From contig CP116038.1 in NCBI GenBank assembly GCA_027945135.1, positions 310,001 through 374,000 of the forward strand: a DNA stretch of 64,000 nt, written 5' to 3'. The translations under genes were made by a program, and so were the position numbers. This document shows, piece after piece, positions 57,763-64,000 of this stretch. Numbering within the stretch: position 1 is the first letter of the stretch; the number at the start of each line of letters is the position of its first letter. The notes beneath the pieces are model-generated. The model ran no database searches and was not told the DNA's origin. It was given only the letters and a program-made list of their open reading frames with translations. This DNA comes from Candidatus Phytoplasma oryzae. GTDB lineage: Bacteria > Bacillota_I > Bacilli_A > Acholeplasmatales > Acholeplasmataceae.

Positions 57763-58077
57763 CTATTTTTTAACAAAAATATTTACAGCAGAAGATACAT
57801 GAATATGTTTTAAAGATTCAATTGTTTGAGGATTAGGATTAATAATTTGTATTAAACGTTTATGAGTAAAACGTCCAAATTGTTCTCTACTATCTTTATT
57901 TACAAAAGGAGAACGTAAAACAGTAAATATTTCTCTTCTGGTTGGTAATGGTATAGGACCTTTCACCTTAGCTCCTGTTTGTGAAACAATGTAAATAATT
58001 TTTTTAGCAGCTTGATCAATTAAATGATAATCATAGGTTTTTAAAAGAATTTTAAAAATTTCCTGTTCCTTAGCCAT
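57763..58077 (-). CDS. rpsJ: Ribosomal protein S10
   Basis: 104 aa. [19 protein letters not shown] and [20 protein letters not shown] are diagnostic. First gene of the 14-kb ribosomal superoperon. Also the NusE antitermination factor. Confidence 0.97.
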   Translation of the reverse strand: MAKEQEIFKILLKTYDYHLIDQAAKKIIYIVSQTGAKVKGPIPLPTRREIFTVLRSPFVNKDSREQFGRFTHKRLIQIINPNPQTIESLKHIHVSSAVNIFVKK

Positions 58078-58786
58078 TTTGAATACCTTTCATTAAAATA
58101 AATTTTACAAAAATAAAAAAATAAAATTAAAATTAAAAAACTATTATTCATTCTATTTTAATTTTATAAAAATCAAATTTTTGATAGAATACATCAAACT
58201 CAATTCAAAATTAAAATAGTACTATATGATAAAAGAAAAAAATAAAATTTTAATTTAATGTATATTTGATAATGTTTTTATAATTTTATTTTTATTAAAA
58301 TTAAATAACTCAGTTTTATATTTCAAAATATTTTTATTTTTTTTAAATTAAATATTAAATTTAAATATTTTTCAAAAATAAAAAGTTATCTATATCAAAA
58401 AAATTAAAAATAAATAAACAAATTCAATTTTAATACAGAAAACAAGCAGTTTTATTATATATTAAAAATTGTTTTATTGCAAATAAAATTCAATTTATGA
58501 TTTAAATGATAATAAAATAATTAAAAAAATAAATAATAAAATAAACAAAATTTTAATATTTTCTCTAATAAAATTAAAAAAATATATAATTAATTTTAAT
58601 AAGATTTGATTCATAAAATATTAAAAACTTAATCTTTCTAATATTAAAGATATTAATTATTTATTTGAAAATAATTTTTATATATTAGATATTAGATATT
58701 ATATATTAAATTTTAAGATGTATTAAAAAAATAAAATAATGATAATATAAAATCTATTATAATCAAAAAATAACTAAAAAAAATTT
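58078..58786. other. 709-bp intergenic region upstream of rpsJ
   Basis: AT-rich with no gene on either strand. It must contain the promoter(s) of the S10 operon and the rsmH terminator. A short palindrome ATCAAATTTTTGAT (58172-58185) lies about 100 nt before rpsJ. I could not choose a convincing -35/-10 pair. Confidence 0.5.
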
Positions 58787-59722
58787 TTATAATTTTTCAG
58801 CTACTCTTAATTTAGCAGAAGAACTACGAGAATTTTGAAGTAACTCTTTTATATCTGGATAAATAGGTTTTTTGGTTAAAATACATAATGGAGATTTTGG
58901 TATATTTTTTTTTAATATAGGTATTTTCCAAGAAAAATTAGATTGACTATTTTGTTTAAAAAAATGTTTAACTAAACGATCTTCTAAAGAATTAAAGGAA
59001 ATGACAACAATTCTGGCATTTTTTTTTAAAAGTTGTAAACTTTGGATCAAACCATTTTTTAAACATTGAAGTTCTTGATTTACTTCTATTCTTAAGGCTT
59101 GAAAAATTCTTTTAGCGCTGTGTCCTTTGAAATTTCTTTTTTTATATTTAAAATTATAAAATTTATCAGTAATAGAAACTAAATCAGAAGTATAATACAA
59201 AGGTCTTTTTTTTATAATTTCCTTAGCTATTAAATACGATTTAGGTTCTTCGCCATAAAGCAAAAAAATATCTTTTAATTTTTGAAAACTATAAGTGTTT
59301 ATAACTTCTGCAGCTGTTTTAGACTGTTTAATATTCATTCTCATATCTAAAACACTATTTCTTAAATAACTAAAACCTCTAGTTTCATCATCTATTTGAA
59401 AAGAACATAATCCTAAATCAAAAACAATACCATCTATAAAAAAAATATTTTTTTTGTATAATTCTTTTTTTAAAAAAGCAAAATTAGAATTTATTAAGCA
59501 AATTTTATTATTAACACGATAATTAATAAATTTTTGAACACAATATTTTATAGCTAAAATATCTTGATCAAAAGAATATAAAAAACCATTAGTTAAATTT
59601 TTAGCAATAGCTAAACTATGTCCTCCGCCACCCAAAGTAGCATCTACATAAACGCCTTTAGATTTAATGTTCAGAAAACTAACTATTTCCTTTGTCATAA
59701 CAGGAATATGTTTAAATAACAT
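58787..59722 (-). CDS. rsmH: 16S rRNA m4C1402 methyltransferase RsmH (MraW)
   Basis: SAM-dependent enzyme, 311 aa: [13 protein letters not shown] start, [13 protein letters not shown] site (about 28-37), [19 protein letters not shown] and [18 protein letters not shown]. It methylates N4 of C1402, the same nucleotide whose ribose RsmI (37530-38384) modifies. Retained although the mra/fts cell-wall cluster is gone; here it follows rpoZ. Confidence 0.96.
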   Translation of the reverse strand: MLFKHIPVMTKEIVSFLNIKSKGVYVDATLGGGGHSLAIAKNLTNGFLYSFDQDILAIKYCVQKFINYRVNNKICLINSNFAFLKKELYKKNIFFIDGIVFDLGLCSFQIDDETRGFSYLRNSVLDMRMNIKQSKTAAEVINTYSFQKLKDIFLLYGEEPKSYLIAKEIIKKRPLYYTSDLVSITDKFYNFKYKKRNFKGHSAKRIFQALRIEVNQELQCLKNGLIQSLQLLKKNARIVVISFNSLEDRLVKHFFKQNSQSNFSWKIPILKKNIPKSPLCILTKKPIYPDIKELLQNSRSSSAKLRVAEKL

Positions 59723-59769
59723 CTATATAATTCCTATAATTTCTTTTTATAATTGATATAAAAATAAAA

Positions 59770-60003
59770 TTATTTAAAAATAATTTCAAAATTATCGTTA
59801 ATAATTTCTAACAAAGCCTGGCTTAAAACTTTTTTACTGTTATTTTTATTCTCAATATCTAATTTCATCGCATTTAATTTAGATTCTTCTATAATATGAG
59901 CGATTTTACTAGATAAATAAGCTAATTTATATTTAGAATCTATTCTCTTCAATAATTCATCAATAGAAGGATAATTCAGTCCTTCATTTATTTCTTTTAA
60001 CAT
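59770..60003 (-). CDS. rpoZ: RNA polymerase omega subunit
   Basis: 77 aa. The stretch NYPSIDELLKRIDSKYKLAYLSSKIAHII matches omega (its conserved helix binds the beta' C-terminus). Position directly after gmk (18 nt) is the standard Firmicutes gmk-rpoZ pair. Confidence 0.88.
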   Translation of the reverse strand: MLKEINEGLNYPSIDELLKRIDSKYKLAYLSSKIAHIIEESKLNAMKLDIENKNNSKKVLSQALLEIINDNFEIIFK

Positions 60004-60021
60004 ATAATATTTTATTTTTTC

Positions 60022-60681
60022 TTAATCCTTTTCTTTTAAAATTTTTTTTGAATAATAATGAATAATATTTTTTATCTTAGAATGTTCTGCTATAATTATG
60101 GATATAATTTTATCTACAACATTTTCTACTTTATCATTTACCACTATATAATCATATTTATATGCTAACTTAAATTCTTCATCAGCTTTTTGTAATCTTT
60201 TTATTAAAATTTCTTTTTTTTCTGTATTTCTTTTTGTAAGACGTTCATATAAATGTTTTTTAGTAGGAGGTGTTACAAAAATAAAAACACTTTCTTTATT
60301 AAAATTATTATTTTTAAATTCTAATTTTTTTAATTCTAAAGCTCCTTGGACATCTAATTCTAAAATTACTTTTTTTCCTTTTTTAAAATTTTCAAATATT
60401 TGTTTATAAGGAGTTCCATAATAATTATTAATAAATTTTTTATATTCTAAAAAATATTTTTCTTTAATTTTTTTTTGAAAATATGCTTTAGTAACAAAAA
60501 AATAATCTTTTCCATTTTTTTCTCCCTGTCTCGGCATTCTATCAGTCATCGAAACAGAATAATAAAATTCATATACTGGCCTTTTTAATAAAGATTTTAT
60601 AATTGTTCCTTTTCCCACACCTGATGGTCCTGAAATTACTATTATTAATCCTTTTTTATGTAATTTCATATTATATATCAA
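60022..60681 (-). CDS. gmk: Guanylate kinase
   Basis: Phosphorylates GMP to GDP. 219 aa: P-loop GPSGVGKGT (18-26), the GMP-binding SVSMTDRMPRQGEKNGKDYFF and ILELDVQGALELK. The true start may be Met5 (MKLHKKG), since the first four residues are not typical. Between leuS and rpoZ. Confidence 0.95.
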   Translation of the reverse strand: MIYNMKLHKKGLIIVISGPSGVGKGTIIKSLLKRPVYEFYYSVSMTDRMPRQGEKNGKDYFFVTKAYFQKKIKEKYFLEYKKFINNYYGTPYKQIFENFKKGKKVILELDVQGALELKKLEFKNNNFNKESVFIFVTPPTKKHLYERLTKRNTEKKEILIKRLQKADEEFKLAYKYDYIVVNDKVENVVDKIISIIIAEHSKIKNIIHYYSKKILKEKD

Positions 60682-60723
60682 TTCTTTCTTTTTTATTCAA
60701 TAAATTATTTATTATTATACAAA

Positions 60724-63219
60724 TTATTTTTTATTTTTAGTTACTAAATTAAATAATTTATTTTTTATATAAATAATTTTAGCAATTTCTTTATTTTGAA
60801 TAAAAAAAATTATTTTAGAATCTTTTAATATTTTTTTTAATATATCATCTTTACTATCATTTTTCTCTACCAACAAATAACTTCTAACTTTACCATCGAT
60901 CTGTACAATTATTTTGTTCTTATTAGAAATAAAATGAGATAATAATTTGTTAGATAATTCATTTGAAATATAAGTTGATGGCCAAGATAAATAAACTAAT
61001 TCTTCTTTGTTAAGCAAAAAAGAAGAATTCCATTCTTCAGTTATATGAGGAGAAATAGGGTTTAATAATTGTAAAAAAATTTTTATTTGATTTTTACTTA
61101 TGTTTTTTAATTTATAAACTTGATTAATAAAAATCATAAGTTGACTAATAACTTTATTAAATTTAAGCTCTTCATAATATTTAGTTACATTTTTAATAGT
61201 TTGTTCTAAAACTAAGTTCAAGGGCAAAAAGTCTTTTTCAGAAATATTAAATAGAGAAAAAATTCTATATATTCTGTTAAAAAATCTTTGAATACCTTTT
61301 ATACCTTCTTCTGTCCAAATTTTATTTTCTTCTAGAGGTCCTAAAAACATAATATAAGCTCTTAAAACATCTGCTCCGTATTTATCTAAAACAAAACTAG
61401 CATTCACACTATTTTTTTTAGATTTACTCATTTTAAGATTATCTTTACCTAAAATCATTCCTTGATTCACTAATTTAAGAAAAGGTTCTTTATGTGATAC
61501 TAAACCTAAATCATATAAAAATTTATGCCAGAAACGTGAATATAATAAATGACCAACTATATGTTCTCTACCACCAATATAAAGATCTACAGGTAAAAAA
61601 TAATCTAACATTTTTTTAGCTTTAGAACTATTTAAATCTATCATACCTAATTTATTTTTCAAAATATAACCGATATAATACCAAGAACTTCCTGCTACTT
61701 GAGGCATAGTATTAGAATCTCTTCTATACTTTTTACCTTTTTTTTCAAAATATAACCAAGAAAAAACTTTTGATAAAGGAGAAGTGCCATCTCCAGAAAT
61801 TTCAATTTTATCTAAAAAAGGTAACTTTAAAGGTAAAGATTCGTCTTCTTCTAAATAAATATTATTTTCTTCATCATAAAAAATTGGAAAAGGTTCTCCC
61901 CAATATCTTTGACGAGAAAAAATCCAATCATGAATTTGATAAGTAAAATGAACATAACCTTTTTTTTGTTCTTGTGCTAATTCTACTATTTTTTTTTCAG
62001 CTTTTTCGAAATTTAATCCATTTAAAAAATCACTATTAATTAAACAAATATTTTTAAAATTATTTTTATTTTTATTACAAATAATATCTTGATTAATATT
62101 AATGTCGGAAATAATATTAGTAAATTCTAAATTAAATTCTTTAGCAAATTCATAATCTCTTGAATCACAAGAAGGAACACACATAACAATACCAGTACCA
62201 TAATGAATTAAAACATAATCTGAAATCCAAATTGGAATTTTTTTTTGAGTAAAAGGATGTAAAGCATAGCTACCTGTAAAAACTCCAGTTTTTTTTTTGT
62301 TAATTTGTTTTTCTAAGTTAGTTTTTTTATGAATATTATTAAAATAATTATTTACTTGAGAAATATATTTAGAAGAAGTTAAAATCGAAACTAAAGGATG
62401 TTCAGGAGATAAAATTAAAGCATTTACTCCAAAAATAGTGCTAGGTTGAGTGGTGAAAACTTTTATAAAATTATTTTCATATTCTTTATTATTATCATTA
62501 AAAATTAAAAATTTAAAAATAAAACCTTTTTGCTTTCCTATCCATTTTTGTTGAATTTTTTTTATATCTTTTTGCCAATCTAAAAATTTAAGATCTTCTA
62601 AAAGTCTATCAGCATAACTAGTAATTTTTAAAACCCATTGTTTCATTTTTTTTTTAATAACAGGAAAATTTCCTCTTTCAGACAAAAGACCATCACTAGT
62701 TTGTAAAACTTCTTCATTAGCTAAAACAGTTCCTAATTTTTCACAAAAATTAACTTCTATATCTTTTAAAACAGCTAATTTTTTTTCATAAAGTTTTTTA
62801 AAAATCCATTGAGTCCAACGATAAAAATAATCATCTGATGTAGCTAATTCTTTACTCCAATCTATGCTTTTTCCTAAAAGTTTTATTTGTTTTTTGAATT
62901 TATTAATATTTTTGTATGTAAAATCTTGAGGATTATGACCTGTTATTAAAGCATATTGTTCTGCTGGTAAACCAAAAGAATCCCAACCAAAAGGATGTAA
63001 TACGTTATATCCTTGCATTCTTTTGAACCTGCTAATAATATCACTTGCTGTATAACCTTCTATATGTCCTACATGTAAACCTTTAGAAGAAGGATAAGGA
63101 AACATATCTAAACAATAAAATTTCTTTTTACTAAAATCATCACTAATCTTAAAAGTTTTTTTTTTATCCCAATGTTTCTGCCATTTAGATTCTATTTTTT
63201 TAAAATCATAAAATAACAT
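60724..63219 (-). CDS. leuS: Leucyl-tRNA synthetase
   Basis: Class Ia synthetase. The ATG at 63219 is chosen because the protein then starts MLFYDFKKIESKWQKHWD, the usual LeuRS beginning; an upstream ATG at 63285 would add 22 atypical residues. From 63219 it has 831 aa, close to the usual ~805-860. HVGH (48-51), a CP1 editing domain (TGTSPLS and related stretches), KMSKS in LKMSKSKKNS, and the C-terminal VQIDGKVRSYL are visible. First gene of leuS-gmk-rpoZ-rsmH. Confidence 0.95.
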   Translation of the reverse strand: MLFYDFKKIESKWQKHWDKKKTFKISDDFSKKKFYCLDMFPYPSSKGLHVGHIEGYTASDIISRFKRMQGYNVLHPFGWDSFGLPAEQYALITGHNPQDFTYKNINKFKKQIKLLGKSIDWSKELATSDDYFYRWTQWIFKKLYEKKLAVLKDIEVNFCEKLGTVLANEEVLQTSDGLLSERGNFPVIKKKMKQWVLKITSYADRLLEDLKFLDWQKDIKKIQQKWIGKQKGFIFKFLIFNDNNKEYENNFIKVFTTQPSTIFGVNALILSPEHPLVSILTSSKYISQVNNYFNNIHKKTNLEKQINKKKTGVFTGSYALHPFTQKKIPIWISDYVLIHYGTGIVMCVPSCDSRDYEFAKEFNLEFTNIISDININQDIICNKNKNNFKNICLINSDFLNGLNFEKAEKKIVELAQEQKKGYVHFTYQIHDWIFSRQRYWGEPFPIFYDEENNIYLEEDESLPLKLPFLDKIEISGDGTSPLSKVFSWLYFEKKGKKYRRDSNTMPQVAGSSWYYIGYILKNKLGMIDLNSSKAKKMLDYFLPVDLYIGGREHIVGHLLYSRFWHKFLYDLGLVSHKEPFLKLVNQGMILGKDNLKMSKSKKNSVNASFVLDKYGADVLRAYIMFLGPLEENKIWTEEGIKGIQRFFNRIYRIFSLFNISEKDFLPLNLVLEQTIKNVTKYYEELKFNKVISQLMIFINQVYKLKNISKNQIKIFLQLLNPISPHITEEWNSSFLLNKEELVYLSWPSTYISNELSNKLLSHFISNKNKIIVQIDGKVRSYLLVEKNDSKDDILKKILKDSKIIFFIQNKEIAKIIYIKNKLFNLVTKNKK

Positions 63220-63285
63220 ATAAAATAACCTACACTTTTTTTTAAAAATATAACTTTTTATAAAAATTTCATAATAATTTTTCAT

Positions 63286-63690
63286 TTATAAAAAAAATTA
63301 TAAAAAATAAAATAAATATATATATATATATATTTATATATAAATAAATAATTAATATATAAATAATTAAAATTAAAAAATATATAAAAATTATTAAAAA
63401 ATTATTAAAATTAAATAAATATTTTAATATATTATTAGAAAAAATATTATAGAAATAATATTTTATATAAAGTTTAACTATTATAATAATATAATAATAG
63501 TGAAAAAAAACAAATTTAAATTATATTTTTTATTTTAATTAATTTTAATTTTAATAATTTTAATTTAAGAGGATTTTTTTAAAATATTATTAATTATATT
63601 ATTTTTGTTAAATTATTTTTTTATTAATATATTATTTTTTATTGTATAATAATTAGAAAACTTAAATAATTAAAGGAGATTTTTTAAAAT
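63286..63690. other. Intergenic region with a TA microsatellite and divergent promoters
   Basis: A run of about nine TA steps (63317-63332) lies near the leuS start. A -10 TATAAT at 63645-63650 faces the + strand gene, without a clear -35. An AAGAGGATTTTTTT at 63566-63579 resembles the ribosome-binding region of the next gene but has no gene behind it. Nothing else recognised. Confidence 0.5.
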
Positions 63691-64000
63691 ATGAATAGAA
63701 ATTTTTTAAAAAAAGTTTTTAAAAAAAATAATTATATTATAGAAGATATGAAATTAAAATCACAAGAAATTTATTCAAATTACTCATCAACAAAAAAAAA
63801 ATCTTGTTCTTTAAACTCTATAGCTTTGAAAACTTTATTTCTTTTTTGTTGTACAGCTTTAGGTATTTTAATATCTGATATTTTATTATTTAGATATATG
63901 AAGATGAATATAAATAAATCAAATTCATATTCTTTTATTTCAATATTGTTAATATCTTGCTCATTAATACAATGTTTTTTATTCATTTTAAGTAACAAAA
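63691..64000 (+). CDS. Membrane protein, N-terminal part (3' end outside window); possibly Bax inhibitor-1 family
   Basis: An open frame starts at ATG 63691 with AAAGGAG 9 nt upstream and runs off the window (103 codons seen). A lysine-rich, soluble N-terminus (~45 residues) is followed by two hydrophobic helices (about 46-68 and 80-100). A basic N-terminus followed by closely spaced helices after SIALKTLFLF is compatible with the BI-1/YccA membrane proteins found in phytoplasmas, but the diagnostic part is missing, so the family is a guess. Confidence 0.6.
   Translation, partial: MNRNFLKKVFKKNNYIIEDMKLKSQEIYSNYSSTKKKSCSLNSIALKTLFLFCCTALGILISDILLFRYMKMNINKSNSYSFISILLISCSLIQCFLFILSNK

Noticed and set aside
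63219-63285. Extended LeuRS N-terminus starting at ATG 63285
   Set aside because: The extra 22 residues are Lys/Phe/Tyr-rich and not found in LeuRS; the Met at 63219 begins the standard N-terminal sequence.
63780-63998. A 72-codon frame on the minus strand at the right end
   Set aside because: It lies inside the + strand membrane-protein gene from 63691, which has a strong ribosome-binding site and a sensible membrane pattern. The minus frame has no start signal and no recognisable motif.

Overview
The window looks like a phytoplasma chromosome ('Candidatus Phytoplasma', Mollicutes). Base composition is extremely AT-rich (roughly one-fifth G+C by eye). Conserved tryptophans are read from TGG, so UGA is not used as Trp, unlike Mycoplasma and Spiroplasma. 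An immunodominant membrane protein gene (imp) sits between pyrG and dnaD-rnc-plsX, the known phytoplasma context for imp. I see no cell-wall genes, no insertion sequence, no tRNA or rRNA, and no CRISPR array. The very low G+C would fit the apple-proliferation group (16SrX), but I cannot prove the species from this window.

Layout. (1) 1-8066, + strand: the 3' part of an mgtA-type Mg2+ ATPase, then diadenylate cyclase (dacA), dnaX-ybaB, RNA polymerase delta (rpoE), phosphatidylserine synthase and decarboxylase (pssA-psd), and CTP synthase (pyrG). A strong bidirectional terminator follows. (2) 8163-11110, - strand: imp, dnaD, rnc, plsX. (3) 11111-22070, + strand: an accessory island. It holds a 2404-residue membrane-anchored protein with 53 near-identical 37-residue coiled-coil repeats, a secreted protein of unknown function, and a membrane-anchored acidic protein whose leader carries 13 copies of a 22-bp repeat. 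Each gene has its own promoter-like and/or terminator-like signals. (4) 22103-32550, - strand: thrS, mnmE, an NrnA-like DHH phosphoesterase, a complete carbohydrate-type ABC importer (ATPase, two permeases, binding protein) and asnS. (5) 32551-35953: a gene-poor accessory stretch with a thiol peroxidase that appears to start at AUU and two small secreted proteins. (6) 35954-43615, - strand: metG, rsmI, holB, tmk, truA and the ECF transporter energy module (ecfT, ecfA2, ecfA1). (7) 43677-58077, - strand: the S10-spc-alpha ribosomal superoperon from rpsJ to rplQ with secY, map, infA, rpmJ and rpoA. (8) 58787-63219, - strand: leuS-gmk-rpoZ-rsmH. (9) From 63691, + strand: the 5' end of a membrane protein that runs off the window.

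How the genes work together. Most of the window is core information processing: translation, the clamp loader (dnaX with holB), dTMP and CTP supply, rRNA and tRNA modification, and three RNA polymerase subunits (alpha, delta, omega). Around it is minimal parasite physiology: PE synthesis from serine, Mg2+, sugar and vitamin import, and c-di-AMP. The host-facing genes are imp, the giant coiled-coil protein and several signal-peptide proteins. They cluster in two AT-only islands and are repeatedly preceded by the same extended -10 sequence, TGTTATAAT.

The most notable observations are the 5.9-kb homogenised repeat gene with a probable 11-unit higher-order duplication, the likely AUU start of tpx (with three other genes where AUU sits at ideal ribosome-binding-site spacing), and the 22-bp repeat array that ends at the ribosome-binding site of a surface-protein gene.
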